From Couchioplanes caeruleus (GTDB lineage: Bacteria; Actinomycetota; Actinomycetes; Mycobacteriales; Micromonosporaceae), in assembly GCF_023499255.1 (NCBI RefSeq), contig NZ_CP092183.1:4088501-4152500 (forward strand): a DNA stretch of 64,000 nt. Direction: 5' to 3'. The number at the start of each line of letters is the position of its first letter. Position 1 is the first letter of the stretch. The position numbers were made by a program, and so were the translations under genes. Positions 1 to 7,983 of this stretch are shown piece after piece. The notes under the pieces were generated by a model that did not search any database, was not told the origin of the DNA, and saw only the letters and a program-made list of their open reading frames with translations.

Positions 1-761
1 CGCCAGTGCAGGGCCACCAGCACGAACGCCAGCGACCACAGCGCCTGCGCCTCCGGTACGTCGTTGAGGTCCCAGCCCTCGTCGCCGGCGTGCCCGTGCA
101 GCCAGTACAGGGCCGCGCCGCCGAGCACGACGGCCGCCAGGCCCGCCAGGCCCGGGCGCAGGCGGTGCAGGCGTCCGTCGTGGTGCGCGAAGCCCGCGAT
201 CCAGCAGGCGCCGTACGTGGCGAAGTCCCACATCGCCGAGTCCGCGCGGCCGAACGGCAGGGTGAAGCCGGTCTTGTCGAGCGTCGCCAGCAGGGCCACG
301 GGCGCGACCACGGCGGCCCAGCCCACCTTCTTGTACGCGAGGTACAGCACCGGCGACAGCAGCACGAACCACAGGTACGCCCGGATGTACCAGAGCGGCT
401 CCCACGCGTCGATGCCCGCGTGACTGCCCGGGGGGTCGCCGACGGGCAGCAGCCACAGCCCCAGCTTCCAGCTCCACGGGTCGTCGCCGCCGTCCTGCTG
501 CGCCCACCCGGCGTACAGCATGGCCGGGACGGCGATCGCGCCGAGCAGCCACAGCGGAGGCAGGAGCCGGCGCAGCCGGGACGTGATGACGCTGCCCGCC
601 GAGCGGCGGTCGAGCGACGCGGCGGTCAGCGAGCCGGCCAGGGCGAACATGATGCCCATGGCGGGCAGCAGGATCGACAGCCACGGCCAGCCGAAGAGGT
701 GGTAGACGACGACCCGGACGATGGCGGCGGCCCGGAGGAGATCCAGGTAGCGGTTGCGCAC
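1..761 (-). CDS. Acyltransferase 3 family membrane protein (3' end outside window)
   Basis: The minus frame reads from a GTG at 761 to the window edge with no stop, so the C-terminus is missing. The N-terminus, VRNRYLDLLRAAAIVRVVVY followed by HLFGW, has the R...H arrangement of acyltransferase-3 (OafA/NodX-type) enzymes. Several hydrophobic helices follow, for example WLSILLPAMGIMFALAG. These proteins transfer acyl groups from cytoplasmic donors to extracytoplasmic sugars or lipids. A second member, with the similar start RDRYVDLLRVASLGTVIAGH, lies at 15372-16709. The true start could lie further upstream, since the frame stays open. No substrate can be inferred. Confidence 0.7.
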   Translation of the reverse strand, partial: MRNRYLDLLRAAAIVRVVVYHLFGWPWLSILLPAMGIMFALAGSLTAASLDRRSAGSVITSRLRRLLPPLWLLGAIAVPAMLYAGWAQQDGGDDPWSWKLGLWLLPVGDPPGSHAGIDAWEPLWYIRAYLWFVLLSPVLYLAYKKVGWAAVVAPVALLATLDKTGFTLPFGRADSAMWDFATYGACWIAGFAHHDGRLHRLRPGLAGLAAVVLGGAALYWLHGHAGDEGWDLNDVPEAQALWSLAFVLVALHW

Positions 762-1049
762 CGCGACACGGTAGCCACGGCCGCGGAGCGCGGGGACCGG
801 CCGCGTGGACGGCAAGTACGCCCGCGCGGATTACCCCGGACGAATGAAGTGTCGCTTTTGTCCGTGCGATTGTGCGATCGGCCGGGCCGCCTCCGGGGCA
901 TCGAAACCCCAGGTCACAGCCGCGTTTTCCGGAGGATACGCCCGGCCGGTGCCGGACCCGGTGCGTGTCACCGCCCGCGCCGCGCCGGCGTTGGTACCCC
1001 GCGAGGGCGGCGTGCACCGGGCGCGGCGCCATGAGCGGGAAGGACACCC

Positions 1050-1880
1050 ATGCGCAAGCCTGCTGTCGTGGTCGCCGTGGCGGTGTCGGCGGTGCTGGCC
1101 GGCGGCATCATGGTCGCCACGAGCGCCGGTGCCGAGACGACTCCGGAGCTGCCCGGGGTGCCGTCGATCGCCGTGCCGGACGGTCCCGCCCTCCCGGACC
1201 TGCCCAGCGGTGCTGTGGCCGTACCCGGTCCCGTGGAGCCCGGTGACCAGGGTGAGCCCACCGCCGACCCTGCGCCCGCCCGGCCCGGGGGTGGGGTCAC
1301 GGCGAAGCCCGCGGCCGGTGGGCCGGCCGCGGACCCGAAGCCGGCGGCCGGCGGCCCGGCGCCGGCGCGCCCGGCCGCGGACGACCCCGCGCCCGCCGCG
1401 TCGCCGACGCGGGCCCCGGTCGCGCAGCCCGGCTCCGTCGCCGGCGCGCACCGCGACGTCACGGCGAGCCAGGCGCTGTCCTCCGACCCGGACGGCGACG
1501 TGCAGCGCCAGGCCCGCGACCTGGTCAACCGGGAGCGCCGGCGGGCCGGCTGCGACGACGTCACGGTCGACCGCCGGCTGATCACCGCCGCCAACCGGCA
1601 CGCGGCCGACATGGCCCGCCGCGGCTACTTCGCGCACGAGGACCCCAACGGCGACCGGGCCGGCGAGCGGGTCGCCGACGCGGGCTACGAGTGGTCGCGC
1701 TTCGGCGAGAACATCGCGCGCGGTCAGGACAGCGTGTACGAGGTCGTCGACGGCTGGATGAACAGCCCCGAGCACCGCGAGAACATCCTCGACTGCCGGC
1801 TGCACCAGGTGGGCGTGGGCCTGGCGTTCTCCGCCGACCGCACGCCGTACTGGGTTCAGGACTTCGCCACCCCGCAGTGA
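1050..1880 (+). CDS. Secreted CAP (SCP/PR1) domain protein
   Basis: The protein is 276 aa. Residues 1 to about 30 form a signal peptide (MRKPAVVVAVAVSAVLAGG...). A Pro/Ala/Gly-rich wall-spanning linker follows to about residue 140. A CAP domain fills the rest, with HAADMARRGYFAHEDPNG, FGENIARG and MNSPEHRENIL, the usual His/Glu pocket motifs. The ATG has a GGAAGGA ribosome site 5-6 nt upstream. Bacterial CAP proteins are secreted and common in actinobacterial envelopes, but their reaction is usually unknown. An L,D-transpeptidase gene follows, which suits a cell-wall setting. Confidence 0.88.
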   Translation: MRKPAVVVAVAVSAVLAGGIMVATSAGAETTPELPGVPSIAVPDGPALPDLPSGAVAVPGPVEPGDQGEPTADPAPARPGGGVTAKPAAGGPAADPKPAAGGPAPARPAADDPAPAASPTRAPVAQPGSVAGAHRDVTASQALSSDPDGDVQRQARDLVNRERRRAGCDDVTVDRRLITAANRHAADMARRGYFAHEDPNGDRAGERVADAGYEWSRFGENIARGQDSVYEVVDGWMNSPEHRENILDCRLHQVGVGLAFSADRTPYWVQDFATPQ

Positions 1881-1885
1881 TCCGC

Positions 1886-1943
1886 CCGCACGACCTTCGC
1901 ACGGCCGGGGCCGACGTACCGGTTCCGTGCCAGGGTCGTGCGG
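1886..1943 (+). terminator. Long nested hairpin between CAP and L,D-transpeptidase genes
   Basis: CCGCACGACC (1886-1895) pairs with GGTCGTGCGG (1934-1943). GCACGG (1899-1904) nests against CCGTGC (1925-1930). The hairpin begins 5 nt after the CAP stop and has no T-tract. It could be a terminator or an attenuator for the next gene. Confidence 0.45.
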
Positions 1944-2007
1944 CCGGCCCTCCCCGGGGCACCGGTGTGCTTCGATGTGCGTCACACCATCTCCTGGGGA
2001 GGACGAT

Positions 2008-2769
2008 TTGGGAGTGCAGCGGGTCTCCGCGCGCCTCGCCGCCGCCGTGGTGGCGACGGCGGTCGGCGGCAGCCTCGGCGCCTTCGCGCTGACCCCGGGT
2101 ACGGCGGGCGCCGTACCCCGGGCCGTCGGCGCGACGCCGGTCGCAGCCGTCGTCGTCACGAAGGCCGCCGCGGCCTCGTGCTCGACGGGCAGGTATCAGA
2201 AGCAGGTCGAGGGCTACCTCAAGAAACTCGGTGGCTTCGGCGCCGTCACGGTCGACGGCAGGCAGACGGCCGCCGACTGCAAGGCCATCAAGAAGTTCCA
2301 GAGCCGGTACGGCATCAAGCCGGCCGCCGGGCTCGCGGGCCCCACGACGTACGGGGTCGCCAAGCGCCTGGCCGCCACGAAGACGTCGGCGTGCCACGCG
2401 CGGCGCACCGGCACCACCTTCTGCGTGGACCTCACGCACCAGACCACGTGGGTCATGCGCAGCGGCCGGGTGTACCGCAAGCCGACGGTGATCCGCAGCG
2501 GCATGAAGGGCTACCGGACGCCGACCGGCAGCTACAAGATCAACAAGCGGACGCGCAAGGAGTGGTCCAACCCGTACGAGGTGTGGATGCCGTACTGGCA
2601 GCGCTTCGTCGGCGGGATCGGCTTCCACCAGACCACCACGTACCTGCACGACGCGTGGCGCGGCTCGCACGGCTGCGTGAACCTGCTCGGCTCCGACGCC
2701 AAGGCGTACTACGGCATCGGCAGGATCGGCATGCGGGTCAAGGTCATCGGGCGCCGCCCGGGAACCTGA
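2008..2769 (+). CDS. L,D-transpeptidase (YkuD) with peptidoglycan-binding domain
   Basis: About 253 aa. An N-terminal signal (RLAAAVVATAVGGSLGAFAL) is followed by a peptidoglycan-binding-like segment (GFGAVTVDGRQTAADCKAIK, then FQSRYG). A C-terminal YkuD domain carries HDAWRGSHGCVNLLG, the catalytic His/Cys signature. The enzyme would form 3-3 crosslinks or attach proteins to peptidoglycan outside the membrane. GGGGAGGA (1996-2003) precedes two in-frame starts: TTG at 2008 (4-nt spacing) and GTG at 2014 (10-nt spacing). I give the longer. A strong hairpin terminator follows. Confidence 0.9.
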   Translation: MGVQRVSARLAAAVVATAVGGSLGAFALTPGTAGAVPRAVGATPVAAVVVTKAAAASCSTGRYQKQVEGYLKKLGGFGAVTVDGRQTAADCKAIKKFQSRYGIKPAAGLAGPTTYGVAKRLAATKTSACHARRTGTTFCVDLTHQTTWVMRSGRVYRKPTVIRSGMKGYRTPTGSYKINKRTRKEWSNPYEVWMPYWQRFVGGIGFHQTTTYLHDAWRGSHGCVNLLGSDAKAYYGIGRIGMRVKVIGRRPGT

Positions 2770-2782
2770 CCGACCGGCTCGC

Positions 2783-2816
2783 ACGACGACGGCCCGCTCC
2801 GGCGGGCCGTCGTCGT
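2783..2816 (+). terminator. Rho-independent-type terminator after L,D-transpeptidase
   Basis: A perfect stem of at least 13 bp, GACGACGGCCCGC (2785-2797) against GCGGGCCGTCGTC (2802-2814), can be extended by two outer pairs. The loop is TCCG and TTT follows. It starts 14 nt after the stop codon. Confidence 0.9.
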
Positions 2817-2850
2817 TTCCGGCGCCCGTGCCGGGCCGGCCGGCTGTTCG

Positions 2851-3072
2851 TCAGGCGGCGAGCGGGCTGTGGGCCAGGCGGACGTGGGTGGTCAGCACGT
2901 CGTGGCCGGGGAACGCCTTCTCGTCGCCGTCCGCGGTCAGCACCCGCAGGCCCGCGCGGCTCAGCGAGTACGAGACGTCCGTGAAGCGGCTGACCGTGTC
3001 GTCGTGGTGCACGACCGTCAGTTCGTCGGCGCGCAGCATGGCGGCCGGGCGGGGCAGAACATGCAGCGACAT
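2851..3072 (-). CDS. Small conserved-looking protein of unknown function
   Basis: 73 aa (MSLHVLPRPAAMLRADELTV...). The ATG at 3072 is preceded by GAGGAA at 8-nt spacing, which supports translation. The sequence has a folded-domain look (VHHDDTVSRFTDVSYSLSRA, GLRVLTADGDEKAFPG) and no signal peptide, membrane segment or cysteine. I do not recognise the family. It is convergent with the L,D-transpeptidase across a terminator, so it is independently transcribed. Confidence 0.6.
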   Translation of the reverse strand: MSLHVLPRPAAMLRADELTVVHHDDTVSRFTDVSYSLSRAGLRVLTADGDEKAFPGHDVLTTHVRLAHSPLAA

Positions 3073-3408
3073 GGGTCACGTTCCTCGGACGGTGGCGGGC
3101 ACGGGTGCTGGTCACTACGGGCGCGAGCGGCCCGCGGTTCAACGCCGACGGCCGATAGTCATCGGCGACGGCCGGAGCGCTCCGGCCACCCCCAGGCTGG
3201 CACGCCATGGTGGGGCGCGCGGTCGGGCGCACGCCAGCCCCGGCGCGGATAGCCGACACGAAACGGGTATCAGCTCCGTACGACCGATATCGATCAGGCG
3301 GCCGTTCGGTTCGCCGGCACCGGCCACCCGGCCGGGCGGGCCGGGGCCGTCCGGTGCCGCCGGACCCGGCCGTCCGGCCCGGCCGTCGCGCCGCCCGCCC
3401 GGCATAGA
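3073..3408. other. Divergent intergenic region with dyads
   Basis: No gene is seen in these 336 bp. The region holds a hairpin GCCGAT-AGTC-ATCGGC (3151-3166) and an 18-nt perfect palindrome GGCCGGAGCGCTCCGGCC (3170-3187). A TAGAGT hexamer (3405-3410) lies 7 nt before a GTG at 3418, the layout expected of a leaderless -10 element for the efflux operon. Confidence 0.5.
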
Positions 3409-3417
3409 GTGGCGTGC

Positions 3418-4758
3418 GTGTCCCGATCCCCCCGGCGTGCCACGGTCCTGCTGCTCGCGTGCGTTCTGCTGCCCCCGCTGACCGCGGCGTCCTGCAGCGA
3501 CGAGCCCTCCGGCGTCACCGTCGGCTCCGCCGGGCGCGGCACCGTCGACGAGATCGTCGAGGCGTCCGGGGCGGTCACCGCCCGCGCGGCCGCGACGGTC
3601 GGCTCGCCCGCCGACGGCACCCTCGCCGCGCTGCGGGTGGAGAGCGGCGACCGGGTCCGCAAGGGTCAGGTGGTGGCCGTCGTCGACTCACCGGCGGCCG
3701 AGCAGCGGCTCGACGCGGCCACCGAGGCGCTCGACGCGGCCTCCGCCGGAGGTGTTCCCCCGGACGGCGGCACGGCCGGGTTCACCGCCGTGCGGCAGCG
3801 CACCGACGCCGACGCCACCGAGGCCTTCACCACCGCGCGGGCGACGGCCGGCAAGGTCACCGACGAGACCCTCCGCAAGGCCCTGCTCGCCCAGGTCACC
3901 GCGGCCCAGAAGCAGTACGACGCCGTCTCCTCGGCCGCCTCGGCTGCTGTCGGCTCGCTGCAGCGCGGCGTCGCCGGGGTGAGCCAGGCGGTCAACGCGC
4001 TCACCGCAGCCCAGCGGGTCCAGGCGCAGCAGGCGTACGACCTGGCCGCGGCGGCCGTGGACGCGCTGACCCTGCGCGCCCCGGTCTCGGGCGTCGTCCA
4101 GCTCGGCGGCACCGCATCCGCGAGCGCGCCGTCGCTCACCGACCTCATCGACAAGGCCGACCCCTCCGCGCTCGCGGCCCCCGCCCAGGGTCCGCTGCCC
4201 GGCGTCGACGCGGCCGTGCCCGTGGGCGCCGCGGTCAGCGCCGGCACCCCCATCCTCACCGTGGTCGACACCGGCGCGCTCGGCGTCACCGCCGAGGTCG
4301 ACGAGACCGATGTGCTGCTGGTCAAGCCCGGCGGCACGGGGACCGTCGAGCTCGACGCCGCCACCGGGGCCACGTACCCGGCGAAGGTGCGAGCCGCCGA
4401 CCTGCTGCCCACCACCTCGGCGCGGGGCGGCGTCTCCTACCGCGTACGCCTCTCGCTCGGCAAGGGCAAGTACGCCGACGGCAGCGCCGCCCCCACGCCG
4501 CGGCCCGGCATGAGCGCGATCGTCCGGCTGCGCGTCCGCCAGGCCGTCGACGCGGTGACCGTTCCCGCCGGAGCGGTCGTCACCAGCGACGGGCGCGACA
4601 CGGTGTGGGCCGTCCGCGACGGCAAGGCCCAGCGGGTCCCGGTCACGCTCGGCGTGCAGGGCGAGGACGCCGTCCAGGTGCTCTCCGGGCTGGCCGCCGG
4701 CGACCCGGTCGTCGTCGCCGGCGCGGACCAGGTCAGCGCCGGGCAAGACCTGCCGTGA
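3418..4758 (+). CDS. Efflux periplasmic-adaptor-like lipoprotein (HlyD/MacA type)
   Basis: About 446 aa. The N-terminal signal ends in a lipobox (LTAASC), so the protein is probably lipid-anchored outside the membrane. Two biotinyl-lipoyl-like half motifs (TVGSPADGTLAALRVESGD near residue 60 and LRAPVSGVVQLGG near 220) flank an Ala-rich helical hairpin. Beta-barrel and membrane-proximal segments follow, ending in GLAAGDPVVVAGADQVSAGQ. This is MacA/HlyD-like architecture. The gene overlaps the next by 4 nt (GTGA), forming a MacAB-type operon. A GTG at 3409 is also in frame. I prefer 3418 because TAGAGT sits 7 nt upstream (leaderless). The substrate is unknown. Confidence 0.85.
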   Translation: MSRSPRRATVLLLACVLLPPLTAASCSDEPSGVTVGSAGRGTVDEIVEASGAVTARAAATVGSPADGTLAALRVESGDRVRKGQVVAVVDSPAAEQRLDAATEALDAASAGGVPPDGGTAGFTAVRQRTDADATEAFTTARATAGKVTDETLRKALLAQVTAAQKQYDAVSSAASAAVGSLQRGVAGVSQAVNALTAAQRVQAQQAYDLAAAAVDALTLRAPVSGVVQLGGTASASAPSLTDLIDKADPSALAAPAQGPLPGVDAAVPVGAAVSAGTPILTVVDTGALGVTAEVDETDVLLVKPGGTGTVELDAATGATYPAKVRAADLLPTTSARGGVSYRVRLSLGKGKYADGSAAPTPRPGMSAIVRLRVRQAVDAVTVPAGAVVTSDGRDTVWAVRDGKAQRVPVTLGVQGEDAVQVLSGLAAGDPVVVAGADQVSAGQDLP

Positions 4759-5540
4759 GCGCGCCCGCGATCGTCGCCACCGAGGTGAGCCGCACGTACG
4801 ACCTCGACGGCGTCTCCGTACCGGCCCTGCGCGGGGTGTCGCTGACCATCGACCAGGGCGACTACGTGGCCATCGTCGGCACCTCCGGCTCCGGCAAGTC
4901 GACGCTGATGCACCTGCTCGGCGGCCTCGACCGGCCCACCGCCGGCACGCTCGTGATCGGCGGGCGGGACGTGGCCACCCTCTCGCCGCCGGAGATGGCG
5001 AAGCTCCGCAACGAGGTCATCGGCTTCGTCTTCCAGTCGTTCCACCTGCTGGCCCGCACCACCGCCCGCGACAACGTGGCGCTGCCCCTGGTCTACCGCG
5101 GCGTCGGCCGCCGGGAACGCCGCGCCCGCGCCGCCGAGCTGCTCGAGCGCGTCGGCCTCGGGCACCGGATCGACCACCGGCCCAACCAGATGTCCGGCGG
5201 CGAGCAGCAGCGCGTCGCGATCGCCCGCGCCCTGGTCACCGGCCCGTCCGTGCTGCTGGCCGACGAGCCGACCGGCAACCTCGACTCGGTCACCGGCCAA
5301 TCGGTGCTGGACCTGCTGGAGTCGCTCAACGCCGAGGGGGTGGCGGTCGTCCTCGTCACGCACGACGCCGAGGTGGCGGACCGCGCCCGCCGCCGGATCG
5401 TCATGCGCGACGGGCTGATCGTCTCCGCCGACCCTGTCCCATCCGCCGCCGTCCCGCCGGCCTCGGGGCCGCGGGCCGCCGACCTGCCGGCCTCGGGGTC
5501 GCCGGCTCCGGGCTCGGGGTCGCCGGGTGGTGGCTCGTGA
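4755..5540 (+). CDS. ABC transporter ATP-binding protein (MacB/LolD-type)
   Basis: 261 aa. Walker A GTSGSGKST is near residue 40, the Q-loop is VFQSFH, the signature is MSGGEQQR, and Walker B VLLADEPTGNLD is followed by an H-loop (VTHD). This is the MacB/LolD/FtsE subgroup, which powers extrusion or mechanotransmission through an FtsX-type permease. The last 35 or so residues are a Pro/Ser/Gly tail with repeated PASG motifs, outside the conserved fold. The GTG start overlaps the adaptor stop, and the stop overlaps the permease start, so translation is coupled throughout. Confidence 0.92.
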   Translation: MSAPAIVATEVSRTYDLDGVSVPALRGVSLTIDQGDYVAIVGTSGSGKSTLMHLLGGLDRPTAGTLVIGGRDVATLSPPEMAKLRNEVIGFVFQSFHLLARTTARDNVALPLVYRGVGRRERRARAAELLERVGLGHRIDHRPNQMSGGEQQRVAIARALVTGPSVLLADEPTGNLDSVTGQSVLDLLESLNAEGVAVVLVTHDAEVADRARRRIVMRDGLIVSADPVPSAAVPPASGPRAADLPASGSPAPGSGSPGGGS

Positions 5541-6721
5541 GGCTCGCCGAGGCCTGGCGCGTCGCCCTCGACGCGTTGCGGGCCAACCGGCTGCGCAGCG
5601 TGCTCACCATGCTCGGCGTCGTCATCGGCGTCGCCGCCGTCGTCGCGCTCGTGGCCATCGGCACCGGCACGAAACAGCAGATCGAGCGGCAGGTGGAGGG
5701 CCTCGGCTCGAACCTGCTGATCGTCGTGCCCGGCCGCCTCGAGGCCGGTGCCGCCCCCTCGGTGTCGACGCTGTCGCTCGACGACGCCGACGCGGTGGGC
5801 CGGATCGTCGGCGACCGCAACCGGGTCGCGGTCACCGTCGCCTCCGGCGAGAACGTGCGCGCCGGCAGCCGGCAGACCTTCGCCAGCATGCAGGGCGTCC
5901 TCGAGACCACGCCCACGGTCTTCGTCCGCCGCCTCGACCGCGGCTCGTACCTGACCCGCTCCGACGTCAGCACCGCCCGGCGCGTCGCCGTGCTCGGGGC
6001 CGGGGTCGCCTCCTCGCTGTTCGGCGACCGCGACCCCATCGGGCGGCAGATCACCATCGGCGGCGTCCGGTTCCGGGTCATCGGGACGTTCGAGCCGCTC
6101 GGGCAGAGCCTCGGCGTCGACCGCGACAACGAGGTGCACGTACCGGTCACCGCCGCGCAGCGGCTGCTCGGCACCGACCGCATCGACGCCCTCGCCATCC
6201 GCGCCCCCGACCGCGACCGCATCGACACGCTCGGCTCCGACATCGTCGCCGCGCTCGGCGACCGGCACCCCGACACGGACTTCAGCGCGGTCACCCAGCA
6301 GCAGATCCTCGGCGTGCTCGGCGACATCCTCGGCGTGCTCACCGGCGTCCTGGCCGCCATCGCCGGGATCAGCCTGCTCGTCGGCGGCGTCGGCGTCTCC
6401 AACATCATGCTGGTGTCGGTACGCGAACGTACCCGGGAGATCGGCCTGCGCAAGGCCGTCGGCGCCCGCCCCCGCGACATCGGCCTGCAGTTCCTGCTCG
6501 AGGCGGTCCTGCTCACCACGATCGGCGGCGTGCTCGGCATGGCGCTGGGGATCGGCGCCGCGCTGCTCGCGGACCGGCTCACGCCCGTACCCGCGGCCGT
6601 GACGTGGTGGTCGCTCACGCTGGCGTTCGGCGTGTCCGCGGCGGTCGGCATCCTCTTCGGCGTCGTGCCGGCCCAGCGCGCCGGACGCCTCGACCCGGTC
6701 GTCGCCCTGCGCACAGAATGA
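5537..6721 (+). CDS. MacB/FtsX-family ABC permease
   Basis: 394 aa. TM1 (VLTMLGVVIGVAAVVALVAI) is followed by a large extracytoplasmic MacB-PCD-like domain to about residue 265. Three C-terminal helices follow, including LTGVLAAIAGISLLVGGVGV and the conserved segment NIMLVSVRERTREIGLRKAV. The protein ends VVALRTE, typical of the family. GTG overlaps the upstream stop by 4 nt. With the two preceding genes it forms a complete tripartite-like exporter; no outer-membrane partner is expected in this host. The last 29 nt, including the stop, are tandemly repeated downstream. Confidence 0.92.
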   Translation: MRLAEAWRVALDALRANRLRSVLTMLGVVIGVAAVVALVAIGTGTKQQIERQVEGLGSNLLIVVPGRLEAGAAPSVSTLSLDDADAVGRIVGDRNRVAVTVASGENVRAGSRQTFASMQGVLETTPTVFVRRLDRGSYLTRSDVSTARRVAVLGAGVASSLFGDRDPIGRQITIGGVRFRVIGTFEPLGQSLGVDRDNEVHVPVTAAQRLLGTDRIDALAIRAPDRDRIDTLGSDIVAALGDRHPDTDFSAVTQQQILGVLGDILGVLTGVLAAIAGISLLVGGVGVSNIMLVSVRERTREIGLRKAVGARPRDIGLQFLLEAVLLTTIGGVLGMALGIGAALLADRLTPVPAAVTWWSLTLAFGVSAAVGILFGVVPAQRAGRLDPVVALRTE

Positions 6722-6793
6722 CCCCCGTCGTGGCCCTGCGCGCCGAATGACTTCCGTCGTGGCGCTGCGTACCGAATGAGTCTTGTCGAGTGA
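6693..6793 (+). repeat. 29-bp tandem repeat of the permease 3' end, forming chained micro-ORFs
   Basis: Three 29-bp units lie at 6693-6721 (the end of the permease), 6722-6750 and 6751-6779, with a degenerate fourth. Each adjacent pair differs at 5 of 29 positions. Because each unit ends GAATGA, each stop contains an ATG. Chained frames read MTPVVALRAE (6718-6750), MTSVVALRTE (6747-6779) and MSLVE (6776-6793). The last stop overlaps the GTG at 6790. Differences within the VVALRxE codons are mostly synonymous (GTC/GTG, GCC/GCG, CGC/CGT). Confidence 0.85.
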
Positions 6794-7983
6794 CGGGGCC
6801 GGATGGGCCCGGCCGTCGGGTTGCGCGCCGGCCGGACGGCAAATGCTCACGTCGGCCGCCGGGAGGCCGATCTGGGGGTGTGTTGCTCAGGGAGGACCGC
6901 CCCGGATACGAGCTGCGCGACCTGCACGGAGCCTCCCGCGCGGTCGCGTACCTCACCCTGGCCGCCGCTCCGTACACGCTGATCACCGGCCTGCTGACGC
7001 CGAACCTCACCCGGCTCGTCGCGGCGGCTGTGATCGTGGTCTCCATCGGCATGGGGGTCACCGGGATCACCTGCTGGCGCCGGCCGGACGCCCTGCCCCG
7101 GGCATTCTGGTTCGCCGCCCCCGCGCTCGCCACCGGCCTGGTCTCCGCGCTCAACCTGGGCACCGCCGACGCCAGCACCGGCTCCCAGCTGTTCTACCTG
7201 TGGCCCGTGCTGTACGCGGCGAACTTCCTCGGACGCCACCTCATCCACCTCAACCTCGCCCTCGTGTTCGGCGGGCACGCGGCGGTGGTCCTCACCCTGC
7301 TCGGCGTCAGCCGCGGCCTCGCCGACTGGTTCGCGATGCTGCTGGCGATGACCATGACGGCGATCGTCGTGTCGAGCCTCCGCGCCCGCGCCGACCGGCT
7401 CCGCGCGGTGCTGCAGGAACAGGCCAACGCCGACGCGCTCACCGGCCTGGCCAACCGGCGCTTCTTCGCCGAGTCCCTCGCCCACGCCGGCACCTGGGCG
7501 GCGGACACCGGCGGCAGCCTCGCGCTGGTCACGGTCGACCTGGACCATTTCAAGGCCATCAACGACACGTACGGCCACACCGAGGGCGACCGCGCCCTGC
7601 AGACCGTCGCCGCCGCCCTGCGCCACGCCGTGGGCGACACCGGGGTCGCGGCCCGCCTCGGCGGCGACGAGTTCGTGATGCTGCTGCGGACGGACCGCCC
7701 GTCCGCGATCGGCGTGGCGGAGACGGTCCGCGAGATGGTGTCGGCCGCCACGGACCTCCCGGGCGGGCCGCCGCGGCTCAGCATCGGCGTGGCCGTCCTG
7801 CCCGGCGACGCGGCCACGGTCGACGAGCTGGTCACCGCCTCCGACGCCGCCCTCTACGAGGCCAAGACGTCGGGCCGCGGCCGTACGGCCACCGCGCCGG
7901 AGCGGCACAACGTCGACCGCGTACGCCCCGGTCAGCCCGCCGAGCTGACCAGCCCCAGTATCTCGCGGCGCAGCCGGGGATAG
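6790..7983 (+). CDS. Membrane-bound diguanylate cyclase (GGDEF)
   Basis: 397 aa from the coupled GTG at 6790. A shorter start at GTG 6880 is possible. About five hydrophobic helices span residues 50-200 and form an N-terminal membrane sensor. The GGDEF domain fills about 215-375, with DALTGLANRRFF, DLDHFKAINDTYGH and an intact LGGDEF active site. It should make cyclic di-GMP from two GTP. The RxxD inhibitory site expected five residues before GGDEF is absent (GDTG there). Its 3' end overlaps the convergent gene at 7932-12635 by 52 bp. Micro-ORF coupling to the efflux operon suggests co-expression. Confidence 0.88.
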   Translation: MTGPDGPGRRVARRPDGKCSRRPPGGRSGGVLLREDRPGYELRDLHGASRAVAYLTLAAAPYTLITGLLTPNLTRLVAAAVIVVSIGMGVTGITCWRRPDALPRAFWFAAPALATGLVSALNLGTADASTGSQLFYLWPVLYAANFLGRHLIHLNLALVFGGHAAVVLTLLGVSRGLADWFAMLLAMTMTAIVVSSLRARADRLRAVLQEQANADALTGLANRRFFAESLAHAGTWAADTGGSLALVTVDLDHFKAINDTYGHTEGDRALQTVAAALRHAVGDTGVAARLGGDEFVMLLRTDRPSAIGVAETVREMVSAATDLPGGPPRLSIGVAVLPGDAATVDELVTASDAALYEAKTSGRGRTATAPERHNVDRVRPGQPAELTSPSISRRSRG

